Counted from the first letter of the stretch, positions 46,191 through 58,230 are shown. The stretch: 64,000 nt of DNA from Amphiprion ocellaris (GCF_022539595.1 NC_072781.1:33150938-33214937); one strand, 5' to 3'. A program made the numbers and translations. Notes: generated by a model not told the origin, from the sequence alone.

Positions 46191-47039
46191 AAAATGTCAA
46201 ACTAGAGTCGTAGGTGAGCTGCTGTGCTGGAGCTACAGTATAAAGCTGCATCATTTTAAGTCATGTTGAGGTAGGAAATGATCAGTTTCATGGAACAACC
46301 TTCTACATCTGTAGCTTTGATACACAGAGGTGAGATTTTAGGGCTTTAAATTAACAGTTTCACACAACATTTGTGTTTGATTGTGTTAAAATTCCAAAAG
46401 AAGAACTTAAATTAATGCTGAAATGTTGAATTAATGCAAAAATAAACACAAGATAACCACAGTATGGTCAAGACAAAGAGAAAAGAGTGAATCCTTAAAG
46501 GATTAAAAATCCCAAACACAGTGATGGTTTTCAGGTATATTTGGCAGATTTTGATGTTTTAAATGAACAGTTGAGTCATGATGGATCTGTAGAAGAGTAG
46601 AGTTCCATCCAAACATCTGATTATTATTTAACCAGTTCAGTCGAGATGATCTGACTTTAACAACCAGGCAGAATCTTCTCTGCTGGATATTTTCTGGACA
46701 TTTAAAGCTTCCAGCAGAGCATTTAAAGACAGAGAGCTGCCTGAAAGTGGAACCCTTTGGTCCCGAGGCAGTTCACCTGGTGGGGATGTTTGACAGCCCA
46801 GAGTGATGGAGAACATGGGATGGAGGAGGAGGGTCACACATCAGGAGCTCCAGACTGAACCCACATCTGGAGGTTTGGATCTACGAGGTCTGAGGGTTGA
46901 TCTGCTGAGGATCTGTAGCCTCACATGTTTTTTAATATCCGTCCTGATCGTCTTAGAGGCTGAAGGCAGAGCAGCGACTACAGAGACCGAAGGAGGGAAG
47001 CAGTCAGCTGATGGAGACCATTTAAACTCAGTTTTCATT
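46191..47039. other. No gene seen
   Basis: Unique DNA. Overlapping short frames at 46637-47075 are antisense to each other and lack domains. Confidence 0.4.
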
Positions 47040-47965
47040 CAGCTGATGCTGCTTTTAATATTACTGCAAGGTTAAAACATGATGAGGAAATATGGCAAGA
47101 AAACATGTTAAAATGGTAGAATAATGTAATATTTAGCAACAAAAGCAAGCAAGCAAAAAACTGGAAATCTGGCAGCAGAGGTGCAAGAAAACAGATATAA
47201 AATGAAGGATACAATGCTCAAAACTGTAAACAACAAACAGCAAAAACAAATGGAAATCTGAAAGATGGCAGAAAAAATACATCCAAAATGTTATAAGAAT
47301 ACACCAATATTAAATAACAGTTTTAAAAAACAAAACAAAACAAAGAACAACAACAACGGTGTAAATTTGTCAAAGATGCGAGAAAAAAATGTTTTCAAAT
47401 GATAGAATGATATAATGTTAAATGATAATGTGGAAATCTGGCACCAGAGGTGCAAAAAAATGTATAAAAGACAGGGTGCAATACTTAAAACTGTAAACAA
47501 CAAACAAACAACAAAAACAAATGGAAATCTGGCAGCAAAGGTGCAAGGAAAAAAACATCAAAAAATGGTAGACTAGTCTAACATTAAATAATGACAAAAA
47601 CAACAATAAAAATAGTGGAAATCTATTGAGGGGTCAGAAAAAATCTTTTAAAATGGTAGAATAATGTAACATTAAACAACAAAAGCAAACAAACAAACAA
47701 AACAACAGAAATCTGGCAGCAGAGGTGCAAGAAAAATATGCAAAAGTAAAACTGTAAATAACAAACACAAAAAAATGAATAAATTGCAAAAGTGCTGGAA
47801 AAATACATCAAAAAATAGCAGAATATTCTAACATTAAACGATTAAAGAAAATGTCATGAATAAAATAATATAAAATTGGTCAGAAAAATGCCAGAAAACA
47901 ATGTGCTGAAGTTAAAAATGTCAGAATGCTGCAACATTAAACAACTGGAAAACAAACAAACAAAA
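47040..47965. repeat. Degenerate 100-180-bp tandem repeat (GGAAATCTGGCAGCAGAGGT)
   Basis: The block ATGGTAGAATAATGTAACAT, TTAAACAACAAAAGCAAACA, GAAATCTGGCAGCAGAGGTG, CAAGAAAA recurs about six times with drift. The minus strand is T-rich and gives Phe/Leu/Cys-rich artefact frames. Confidence 0.8.
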
Positions 47966-48028
47966 AACTGTTGAAACCTGGCAGCAAATACGGCCGAAAG
48001 TTGGAGTTATCAATTTCACAATGGAGTT

Positions 48029-49155
48029 TTAACCAACTAGATCGTCATGGTAACTGATGCTGCACATGTAACTTTCTAGATCGCCATGGTAACTGATGCT
48101 GCACGTGTAACCTGCTAGATCGCCATGGTAACCGATGCTGCACGTGTAACCTGCTAGATTGCCATGGTAACTGATGCTGCACGTGTAACCTGCTAGATCG
48201 CCATGGTAACTGATGCTGCACATGTAACCTGCTAGATCGCCATGGTAACTGATGCTGCACATGTAACCTGCTAGATCGCCATGGTAACTGATGCTGCACG
48301 TGTAACCTGCTAGATTGCCATGGTAACTGATGCTGCACGTGTAACCTGCTAGATTGCCATGGTAACTGATGCTGCACATGTAACCTGCTAGATCGTCATG
48401 GTAACTGATGCTGCACATGTAACCTGCTAGATCGCCATGGTAACTGATGCTGCACGTGTAACCTGCTAGATCATCATGGTAACTGATGCTGCACGTGTAA
48501 CCTGCTAGATCGTCATGGTAACTGATGCTGCACATGTAACCTGCTAGATCGCCATGGTAACTGATGCTGCACGTGTAACCTGCTAGATCATCATGGTAAC
48601 TGATGCTGCACGTGTAACCTGCTAGATCGTCATGGTAACTGATGCTGCACATGTAACCTGCTAGATCCTCATGGTAACTGATGCTGCACATGTAACCTGC
48701 TAGATCGTCATGGTAACTAATCCTACACATGTAACCTGCTAGATCGCCATGGTAACCGTTTGCTGCACATGTAACCTGCTAGATTGTCATGGTAACTGAC
48801 GCTGCACGTGTAACCTGCTAGATCGTCATGGTAACTGACGCTGCACGTGTAACCTGCTAGATCGTCATGGTAACTGATGCTGCACGTGTAACCTGCTAGA
48901 TCGCCATGGTAACTGATGCTGCACGTGTAACCTGCTAGATCGCCATGGTAACTGATGCTGCACGTGTAACCTGCTAGATCGTCATGGTAACTGATGCTGC
49001 ACGTGTAACCTGCTAGATCGCCATGGTAACTGATGCTGCACGTGTAACCTGCTAGATCGCCATGGTAACTGATGCTGCACGTGTAACCTGCTAGATCGCC
49101 ATGGTAACTGATGCTGCACGTGTAACCTGCTAGATCGCCATGGTAACTGATGCTG
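48029..49155. repeat. 39-bp minisatellite with E-box and NcoI sites
   Basis: About 28 units of TGCTGCACGTGTAACCTGCT followed by AGATCGCCATGGTAACTGA. CACGTG is present in about 18 units and CACATG in about 10. The other variable positions are also mostly at CpG (GATCG/GATTG/GATCA). Since 39 is 13 codons, the minus strand stays open for 233 codons as a repeated SYHGDLAGYTCSI unit; the neighbouring frame is open too. I regard that reading as a by-product of the array, with no start context or homologue known to me. Confidence 0.97.
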
Positions 49156-49860
49156 ACAACCTGTTCTGTCCAGAGTTCAGGATTTTAATCAGAAGCAGTT
49201 CTTTTATTCTCTCGGAGCGTTTCAGAATCGGTAAACGTGTCGCGCTGTACATTAGGAATCAACACTGTAGTTACAGCAGGACAACTGGATGCATCGTGTT
49301 GCTACGGTAACCCACATGCATTCAGCAGGTGATGCAGAAAACACATTAACATGTTTTCATGTTTGCTCCTGATTTGCTGCTCAGTTCTTCTACACTGCAG
49401 CTGGTAGAACACATCGATCTATTTGTATTTATCAGACAATATTCAGTCAATAACATGGATTTCCTTTGATTTAGCTGAAAGCTGAAGTGACTCCTTGTTC
49501 ATGCCAGACCTAAATGTTCAGCATCGTATTTAAAAAAACAATATTTTACATAATTGACACATTTACATCACATACTGACGAATCCTGAAAACTCTCAGGT
49601 GAATAATTAACACCTTCTTGCACAAAGTGAATATTTACTTTTTTAAAAAAACAAACAAACAAACAAACAAAAAAAAAACTTATTTTCACCTTTCCTGACT
49701 TACTAACTGAATCTCACATGTTCTTTTTTTTTTTTAATTCTTCATTCTTATTTCAAATTTCTCCACTTAGATGACTTATTTAAGTATCCCCAGAGGGAAA
49801 TTAGGTTGTTACAGCAGCACGAATTTTCAGAAAAGAAAACACAGAATGTTAGGGGATAAA
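49156..49860. other. No gene seen; retroposon-tail string
   Basis: Unique DNA with an (AAAC)n run at about 49650-49675. TATCCCCAGAGGGAAATTAG at about 49787 matches the tail region of a common fish retroposon. Confidence 0.4.
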
Positions 49861-49861
49861 G

Positions 49862-50110
49862 ACAAAAAAAATAAATTAAATTAATTAAATTAAGATAGAA
49901 TAAAATAAAATAAATAGACATAAAAATATACATACAATAAGATTAAAATTAAATAAGATTAAAATAAAATAAAATAAGATCAAATAAGATAAATCAAATA
50001 AGATAAAAATAATATAAAATAAAATTCAAATAAGATAAAAAATTAAAGATAAAAAAATAAAACAAAATTAAATTAAACTAATTTAAATAAAGTAAAATAC
50101 AATTTTAAAA
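49862..50110. repeat. A-rich AAAATAAGATAAAT microsatellite-like tract
   Basis: About 250 bases of irregular AAAAT/AAGAT/AAATTAAATT units, nearly without C or G. It follows the retroposon-tail string, so it may be an expanded A-rich tail. Confidence 0.9.
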
Positions 50111-50303
50111 ATATAGAAAATATAATATAGAAGTGACAGTATTTTTTTTTATTTATTATTATATTATTTATTCATTAAGAATATACAGAAATGTGCAAAT
50201 GAGAATTTGCTTGGATGTGCAAATGATATAAGAAGGTGCAGATAAGTTTACAGATATAATGAATGAACTTGTCACTATTTTGCACTAAAACATGTTTGGT
50301 AAT

Positions 50304-50661
50304 TAGGGCTGCCACAAACGACGCGTCGACGAATCGCCTGAGCACGATACGTCATCAGAAGCGGAAGTGAGCGTGCAATGCAACAGAAATCACCGTCCGA
50401 GTGGAGCGCGGAACACGCATGGACATCCGCGTTTACGATGCAGCGCGGATGTCCGCGCTGTATCGTAAACGCGGATGTCCACGCTGTATTGTGCATATAT
50501 AATATATGCATATACTATATATACACGATACAGCGCGGATGTCCATGCGTGTTCCACGCTCCACTCGGACGGTGATTTCTGTTGCATTGCGCGCTCACTT
50601 CCGCTTTTGATGACGTATCGTGCTCAGGCGATTAGTCGACGCGTCGTTTGTGGCAGCCCTA
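50304..50661. mobile_element. hAT-type foldback MITE with 8-bp duplication
   Basis: 358 bases, starting TAGGGCTGCCACAAACGACG and ending with the reverse complement. The arms pair almost perfectly for about 170 bases with an AT-rich centre (ATATATAATATATGCATATA). TTGGTAAT lies on both sides (50296-50303 and 50662-50669). The TAGGGCTG-type end and 8-bp duplication identify the hAT superfamily. GCGGATGTCC occurs several times in both orientations near the centre. Mirror-image open frames (MQQKSPSEWS) on both strands result from the palindrome. Confidence 0.95.
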
Positions 50662-50669
50662 TTGGTAAT

Positions 50670-51859
50670 AAATAAATTCTGGCCTTTTCCTACTGTATAG
50701 TGTAGATGTTGGACTGTACCTCTTTCAGTTGTGTTTCTTTGTTTGCCAATATATTTTATGAGTCATATTTCTGTGTGGATCTGGGATTATTTCATGTTTT
50801 CTTAACATTAGGACATTCGAATTTGGAACATATGATCAGATCTTCATGTTTATGAAAAGAAACTGACACTAAAGCTGAAGTTTCTTGACACATTTTCAGA
50901 CGTTTTCCTGTTTTGGACGATAATCTGTGGACTGTAAAACATTCCAGAGCAGCGGTGAAGCAGGAGCTGATGCTCAGAGTCCATCTGAGCTGCAGACTGA
51001 CATCCAGCAGATGAGGATATTACAGAGAATCAGTGGAATGCTAATGTTTACCCACCCAGGGGAGAGCACAGACACTCACACAAGCCAATATGAATTTCTC
51101 AGCTTTTATGTTTGCATCAGCTTCCCTCCTGAGGACATAAAAAAGAGCAGAAAGCTGCAGCAGAGAGTCTCTTTGTGCTGCTCAGCCTGATTGTATTTTC
51201 CTCTACGTGACTAAACGCCGCTGTGTTCTCCCACCGAATTACAGAATCTCAATTAAGAGGAGTGTGTTTGTTAAGCAGGAAGCAGCGCTGCGACTTCCTG
51301 CATTATTGGCTGTGCAGTAAAATGCTAATTTAGAGACAAAAGAGGCTCAAGATGGTCACAGCGCTGTGATGTCATGTGACCTGATGGAGTTATGGATCAA
51401 TAGTTTGTTCTGTGTATTAAATAAAACCCTACAACCAATGGAACAGCACATATTTTGGTTAACTTTATTAACTAATTAGCATGTTTTGCATTTAGAAACA
51501 ATGTGCCGAAACGATATATCTTTTAAAAAAAAAAAAACAAAAAAAAAACTCAACTTTAAGCTGCAACCACAACAGCAAAAAACTTCTCAAAGTCAATAAA
51601 GTACAAATTACTTTTGATTAAACATGAGCATGAAAGTGGCACAAGATGAATTTTGGTCATTTTTGGTCAAAGTTCTAACAAATAACGTGGTCAGACTGGT
51701 GACAACGAGCCTCAGTTTGATTCTAAATGACACAAAGCATTTGTCGATCAACAAATTGCTCATAAAATACAAAGAAAACCCCATAAGTGTTTGTTAATTT
51801 GCATCTTTATGCTAATAAAATGACATTGTTTGACTAATCAGCGATAAAATGCTGCAAAG
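50670..51859. other. No gene seen; CNE-like part
   Basis: 51190-51320 is GC-balanced, with AATTACAGAATCTCAATTAA and GCTAATTTAGAG, and may be conserved. The rest is AT-rich. Confidence 0.35.
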
Positions 51860-52290
51860 AGAGTCATGTGGACGACAAAACATTGCTCTTGAAAAGTGGA
51901 AGATATTTCTTTGCACTATAATGACAATAAAGCTTCTAATTCTAATTAACAACCAAAAACAAAATGTTGAAAATTCAGGCCCTAAAGTAAAAACTGAAAG
52001 TAAACTGAGCAAAAATTTGATTTCCAAAGCTGTGAAGTTCCTAAAATTGGGAGAACCTGCTCAAAGAGCCTTGTTTGTTTTGGGGTTTCTGGAGGAACCT
52101 TTAACTTCATTTTATAATGAAGAAACAGGCTAAAAGTACCAATTATTCTTTATTTTAGTCAAGTTTAAAAACATTTCTAGTAATAATCATAATTTTTTAT
52201 AAAAAGACTTCAAAATGGAGCCCCAAACCCTACAAAATGGATATTTGGAGAACCTTTCTGAGGGATTTCCGGTCACATTGCTCCAAATAT
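51860..52290 (-). repeat. Repeat Y, inverted copy (left arm of foldback)
   Basis: In reverse it aligns in order with 53578-54110: GAGAACCTTTCTGAGGGATT pairs with the complement at 53578-53610, and AATGACAATAAAGCTTCTAA with 54050-54075. The spacer is about 1.3 kb. Confidence 0.7.
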
Positions 52291-53449
52291 GAGCCTCCAA
52301 ACCACAGAAAAAAACCAAAAACAACACAGAAAAACTTATTTTTCCAATGATTAAACAGCAATAATACAGTGGAGCATCGTGCTGCCAGCAGAACTCACTG
52401 TTCCTCTGGTTCTTCGTCTTCTTCTAGGTTCATTGGTAAACCAGCTTTAGGTCCATTAAAACGAGCTACTGGACCTGAGAGAGAAACAAAAGACTGGAAG
52501 AAAAACCAAAAAGAAAAAACTGCATCCTCTTCATCAACTCCATGCCTTTAATACATTTTCATCAAAATGCTTCTCCAAGGAGACTCTCCAGCTTTTCAAC
52601 TTTCCCTCCTTCTCTCCCAGTGGTCGTATTTATAAGGAAGAGACCAACTTCCCAGTTTAAACCGACCAATCAGATCAGAGCTCCAGAAGGAAGTTAGCAG
52701 CAGCTACAAAAGATTTTCTTAAAATTCATCCAACCACAACATCTGAATCCACAGATCAACAATCAGTCATCATTAATGTACATAAATATTTCTGTCTCCT
52801 TCAATTTTCATCTCATTTACTTTGAATTTCATCACACATCTATTGTCCAATCAGATCTGAGACAGCGCCCACTCATCGACCAATAGAAGAGCTGCTTTGG
52901 AGCTCCGCCTCCTCTATGACCCCCAGGATAAGATGACTTCCAGCACTGTGACAGATGAGGACTTTTAGAGCTTAATGGGTTTTTTCAGCTTTAAGGAGAA
53001 TTTCAGACAAATCTGCAGCTTTTTTAACTGTAAGATTCAAGTAACAAGTAAAATAACGTGTGGTTAACATCCATTTTTCTGAACAAAAGCGCTTGAATGT
53101 AGTCAGGAGGAGCTGCTGCTTCCAAACAGATCATTTAAGGATTTATTCCTGATGTTTGTGTCCACAGAAGGCAGAAACTCAGAGCTGTATTAATCTTCTG
53201 ATTTCCAAAAACTCGCTGGCGGGTTTGAAAGGTCTTTCCAAGAAATGACACCATTTTTCTGAGAGAAGCGTTGAACATCCAACATCCCAACGGTCCATGA
53301 ACTACTCATCTGAGCTTCAAATTGTGATATTTCATCAAAACTCACTTAACTTTACATGTCTTGATTTAAAAATTGGTCCAAAATAAACCATTTGCTCAAC
53401 AAGATTCTCTAAAAAATAAGGACATTCTGCACAACGGTGAAACTAACTG
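52291..53449. other. No gene seen; loop of the Y foldback
   Basis: Unique AT-rich DNA. No coding or RNA feature recognised. Confidence 0.4.
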
Positions 53450-54256
53450 CTGCAAATAAACCACCAAATGTCCTCAGAAGTAGAAGAACCTTGAAGAACT
53501 TTTTGGGATTCCTCTTTATTGTTGCTGTGGAGAAACATTTTCACATTTCAACATGGAAGCATTGTTGCAGAGGTAGCTCCAGAAATCCCTCAGAAAGGTT
53601 CTCCGAAGACCCATTTTGTAGGATTTGCAGTTCCATTTTGAACTCTTAATTGCAATTATTACTAAAAATGATTTTATTTTGTACTAAACTAAAACCTTAA
53701 AGTGCTTTAAACAAATTAACCAAAATGACTTTATTGTATATTTAAATATTGGAATGTAGACAAAGAAAATCAAACATCAGTAACTGTAGAAGAAATCCTC
53801 CAGGAAACCTCGTGAGTTATAAAAGAGTCTGATTTGAGCTGTAAAAAGTTCATCCAGGATGTCACAACCAATCGAAGATCCTTGAATATCCTTAAAGTTC
53901 CTCCAATTCTAAGAGTGGGACAACATTTGGGGGATTTGCAGTTTTGGAAATCACAGTTTAATTTCAGTGGATTCATTGGGTTGCATCGAGTTTCTACTTT
54001 GGGGTCTGAAGTTTTAATATAGTCTGTCTTTGTTTTTAGTTCTTTAGAATTGGAAGTTTTATTGTCATTACACTGCAGCAATGAAATGCTATTTGGAAGG
54101 CAGGATCTGATTAAAATGTGCAAAACAAAAATCATCTAAAAAGACCTTGCAAATAGTACAAAAAGACACTTTCTAAGAGTCTATAAAGGACATTCTCAAA
54201 GTTAACAACAGGGCAATTTGGAGCTTAATAAACACCTAAAAGATTCATAAGAGGAA
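53450..54256 (+). repeat. Repeat Y, direct copy 1
   Basis: Starts at AAATAAACCACCAAATGTCC and ends GGAGCTTAATAAACACCTAA plus AGATTCATAAGAGG. It includes an 85-100-base segment (about 54047-54135) absent from the next copy but present in the inverted copy, so copy 2 has probably lost it. Confidence 0.85.
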
Positions 54257-54274
54257 ATCAAGAAGGCAACTTAT

Positions 54275-54930
54275 AAATAACCACCAATTGTTCTCAGAAG
54301 TACAAGAACCTTGAAGAACTCCAAACTAACTAACCCAAACTCCAGAATTCTCTTAGAAAGGTTCTCCAAAGACCCATTTCATGGGGTTCGTGGTTCTATT
54401 TTGAACTCTTTATTGCAGTTATTACTAAAAATGGTTTTATTTTGGACTAAAATAAATCATTGTAGTACTTTAAATGCATTAAACAAAAGGATTTTATTAT
54501 ATATAAGTTTATATACTGGAATGTAGACCAAAAACATCCAAAGGCAGGTGTAAAATATCGGTAACTATAGAAGAAATCGTCCAGGAACCCTTGTGAGTTA
54601 TAAAAGAGTCCTTGAATATCCTTAAAGTTCCTTGAGGTTCCTCCAATTCCAAGAGCGAGGCAACAGTCGGGGGATATGCAGTTTTGGAAATCACAGTTTA
54701 GTTTCAGTGGATTCATTGGGTTGCTTCGAGTTTCTGTTTTGAGGTCTAAAGTTTTATTATAGTCCGTCTTTGTTTTTGGTTCTGTAGCATCTAAAAAGAC
54801 CTTGCAAAAAGTACAAAAAGTCTACAAGAAAAGACATTTTCTGACAGTCTATAAAGGACATTCTCTAAGTTAACAACAGGACAATTTGGAGCTTAATAAA
54901 CACCTAAAAGATTCATAAGAGGATTCAGAA
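54275..54930 (+). repeat. Repeat Y, direct copy 2
   Basis: Aligns with 53450-54256 from AAATAACCACCAATTGTTCT to the same AGATTCATAAGAGG end. It also contains an extra CTTGAGGTTC insertion. Confidence 0.85.
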
Positions 54931-55867
54931 ATGCAGTTATTGATGCACTTTTGAATGATTTCATCTTTTAGTGATGTTGCTCAGGGGTGCACTGTTTCCT
55001 GTGCACGCATGCATGATTTCACGAGTTTTAATGCTAACACATGCATGTTTTGGTTGTTCTGAGCTGACATTAGCTCCTGTTGTCAGTAACCTTCAGGTGA
55101 AACTGATCACGTCCAGTCAAACACAAACATCTCGTCATCGCTTCGTCTTTTCCCTCCAACACTAACAAACCGTCGGCTCTCTCTACAGCGGCGTTAAAGC
55201 CTTAATCTCATTCATTTATTTCTCATCAGCGTGTGACGGGAAGAGAAACTGTTGCGTCACGTTTCCAGGAAGCTCTATTAAAGAGGATGTTCGCTCTTTC
55301 TCCTCGCCCCGCTGCCGCTATTTACCCAGAAGTCTCGGTAATCTGTTTAGAGGGCTCAGAAAGTGCTCTTTCCTCGCGGCCGCCGGCTCATTTATCAAGC
55401 GAGATTAAGAAAAGTCCAGAAAGTGTTTTGAATACGCGCTATCAGACACCTCCCAGCTGCAAATTAAATTGTACCGAGTCGTGTGTTGTGAATGCAGCGT
55501 TTGAGCAGCATTTCATAAAACCTCGACCGCCCGCTTACTATTATTCATTCAGTCAGTCTGCTGTGTGCTCAGAGTTTAAAGTCAAGTTCTTCTCTCCAAC
55601 ACATCTTCATTCTGAGGGTTTTCTCTGGGATATTAAAGCAGACAGAAACTGCTGGTTTTATCTTCATTTCTATTGATTTATTTGGTTATTTCTTGTAAAA
55701 TTCATCAGAAAAACATCAACTAAGCACCACATGTGATCATTTTAAAGTGCCCATATTCTGCTTTTTAGGTTCCTTTAATGTTATTTAGATTATTTTTTTT
55801 GTGCATTTTAAAGATCTGCACCAAAAAAAGCACCAACTCTGACCGGTTAAAACAAGAAGGCAACCAT
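54931..55867. other. Low-repeat region, CNE-like; 147-codon frame not accepted
   Basis: 55140-55660 is GC-balanced and non-repetitive. A 147-residue frame (55233-55676) begins MTGRETVASRFQEALLKRMF, but it has no recognisable domain, no splice context and no low-complexity explanation. It could be chance openness over a conserved non-coding block. 55740-55790 resembles the AAAGTGCCCATATTCTGC end of a dispersed fish DNA element. Confidence 0.35.
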
Positions 55868-57408
55868 TTATAGTAGGAAATTACAGGTCATCCAGATCTT
55901 TATGTCCTTACTTGCTTTGAATTTCTGACCTTGCTTGTATTTTCTTTGTGCTTGCAGCAGTTTCTGAATAACTTTGGGGTAGTTCTCTGGAGCAGCACAT
56001 TTAGTTGCATAGTGTCCATCTTCGCCACACTGATAACAAAAGACATCACTTGAGTCTCTGGGTGCAGAGGATCTTTGCTGCAGAGGCTTTGACTGAGTCT
56101 CTCTTTGGTGGGGCTCAGGGGCTGGACTATACTTGGGCCTGACTGACATGGCAGAAACTTGCTTTCGGAGCTTTACCACTTCTTTCTTTAGGGCTTGGAT
56201 GTTCATGTCTTCTGAGCTCTCAGTCGCGGCAGTGACTGATGGCAGAGAGCTTGTCGAAGGGGGACTGAGCATAACTGAGGGTGCAGTAAGCTCACTTACT
56301 TGAATTCTAAGTTGCTTTATCTCCGCTTTCCAGTCTTTCAGTTCAGTGTCAGATGTTATCACTGCACTTTTAGCATGAACAGCTTTGGGTGGATGCAACC
56401 TGCGACGTGAAGCTTCATGCTCTTACTCCAGACGTATTTCATTCAGCAGCTGTAGGAATGTTGGGGGGGTTGTCTCTGCGCTCTCTCAATCTGAGGTTCA
56501 AGATCATTAGATCAGATCTGGTGGCCCCTTTGATGAGTTGATTTAGACGGACTATTAGCTGTGGCTGACTGAAGCCCGCCTTTTTGGATAACTTTAGTCA
56601 GAACTCGTTCCAGGCATCTCAGGAATTCAGAAAGTTTCTCAGCAGGATGTTGACACAGCATTCTGAAAGCAAAGTAGAGTTCTTCACCACTTTCCGGTGT
56701 GCCAAAGGTGTTCTCAAGAATGTCACGGTAGTCTATAGACATGGCATTAGGGTTGTTGAATCTGACAGCTTGCAGGATCTCTAGTGCAGGCCCCTTTACA
56801 CTCTCCATGATTTTCATCCTCTTCTCTCTTTCAGATCCATGGCATTCTTCAATCATTAGTCTGGCCTGTTCGACCCAGTTTTCCAACTGTTCTTCTCCAG
56901 GGGGTGTGACCCCTGAGAAAGTCCGCAGCCTCCTGTGTTGACAACTGTCACTGCTTGTGGGCCTGCTTGTTTTTTGCAGAATATCACCAACTGCTCTGAT
57001 GATAGCTTCAGGAGTAGAAGCTCGTAGTGAACACACATCTTGACCATCACCAGCATCTGGAACCGGTGGTTTTCCTTCCTGCTCCTGTTCAGAGAGTCCA
57101 AAGATTCTCCATGACACAGCAGACCCCTCAGGCAGAACATCCGGAGGAATAGCACTTGTATCCACCTTCTCCCTGCACTCACATAGCACAGTTAAACTTT
57201 GGGACTGCGGATCATACATTCTTCCTCTCACTCTGACTTTCCCAAGTGCTTTGATAGTCTGCAGCGTTTCTTCGATGAAATCCACTGCAGCATCTGGAGG
57301 TACATCTTTCAGCAGCAAAGCTTTCACTGGATCTATGCCTTCTCCAACACACCAGTTCATCAGTTGAGCCATCCCCACACGTTGTGTAGTTACAGTGGTC
57401 ACGATCAC
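55868..57408 (-). pseudogene. PNMA-like Gag of a Ty3/gypsy-type retroelement
   Basis: The 5' frame (57408-56512, 298 codons; likely start at the ATG of MAQLMNWCVGEG, about 57372) has an N-terminal PNMA-type domain (WCVGEGIDPVKALLLKDVP, about residues 18-110) and a capsid-like region (ENWVEQARLMIEECHGSERE, then KMRMKI-type ESVKGPALEIL, then PAEKLSEFLRCLERVL). The 3' frame (56398-55868, 176 codons) carries a CCHC zinc knuckle, CYQCGEDGHYATKC. Between them lie a frameshift near 56540, a second one in a run of eight C/G at about 56463-56470, and an in-frame TAA at about 56424-56426. Known family: PNMA/ZCCHC genes domesticated from Ty3/gypsy gag. No pol or 3' LTR is present. Confidence 0.88.
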
Positions 57409-57659
57409 TTGTTCAGACTAAATTTATGCTTAGTTTGTTTGTCCTGATTCAGGTTTACCTAATAAAGCCTTAATTTTACAGTTGGAGAGGTTTTAGTTTA
57501 CACTTAGGTTTTAGTCTTAGCAGGTTAACAGCTACGGAGTATATGGTTTTAAATTATTTTTAAGCAAAATTCTTAAATTTCTGGGTCAATATCACTTTCA
57601 CAGCTAGTTATAAGCTACTTTTAAACTAAATTTAGCTCCCAGCAGTGCTTCCAATTTTA
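57409..57659 (-). other. 5' untranslated leader of the retroelement
   Basis: AT-rich leader between LTR and gag. Five to seven bases inside the LTR edge the minus strand reads TGGAAGCACTGCTGGGA, starting TGG as a primer-binding site should; I cannot name the tRNA. Confidence 0.45.
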
Positions 57660-58230
57660 TGTAGCACCCGTATGCAGCGCTGTTTGGTCCACAAAACATT
57701 GAGTGCGGTGAAACATTCCAATCCGAAGGATGCTAGCCGCCGAGCTAGCGTTAGCCCCGCTAGCCGCCGGGCTAGCGTTAGCCCCACTAGCCTCCTGTCG
57801 AACTCATCATAAACTGCTCCTGCAGTCGGTCCTCCGTCCTCCTCCTCACCATCTGCAGCTGGGCTTATATGTCCTCAGCCCCGTTCTCCAAGCTTCCTGC
57901 TTGGGGCTGCTGAGTCTGTGCTTGGCTTTTTCTCAAGCCAAAAAGAATCCACACCGCCACGTTCTGCCTCCTGCTCCGCCAGAGACCATAGAGGAAGAGC
58001 GTTCCTGCACACCTGCACCTCCTCAGTGTCACTTCCTCGGGTCAAAAGTACCCACCCAGACACACTCACAACCAATCACACAATAGCATACAGCCAGAGT
58101 AAAACAAAGCAAGATTGCCCACAGTAATTTCCCAATTACCACCCGGCTGCACATAAAACATTAAGAGCATTACAGTGAGGTGCAGATAGTTAAACGATAT
58201 TGTGCAGATTTCATGTATGGGTGCGTGACA
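57660..58230 (-). mobile_element. Candidate 5' LTR
   Basis: 571 bases. On the minus strand it begins TGTCACGCACCC and ends GGGTGCTACA, an imperfect inverted pair with TG...CA termini. The left boundary at 58230 falls exactly where the LINE ORF2 reading (58231-58570) is interrupted. Inside are two copies of a GCTAGC-rich 27-base unit (GCTAGCGTTAGCCCC) at about 57737-57793. No second LTR was found, so the call rests on the ends and context. Confidence 0.6.

Noticed and set aside
48029..49155. Repetitive secreted or structural protein gene
   Set aside because: No signal peptide, no flanking unique coding sequence, and two frames are open equally because the unit is 39 bases.
50378..50587. Pair of related proteins encoded on opposite strands
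   Set aside because: Both frames are mirror images produced by the foldback MITE arms.
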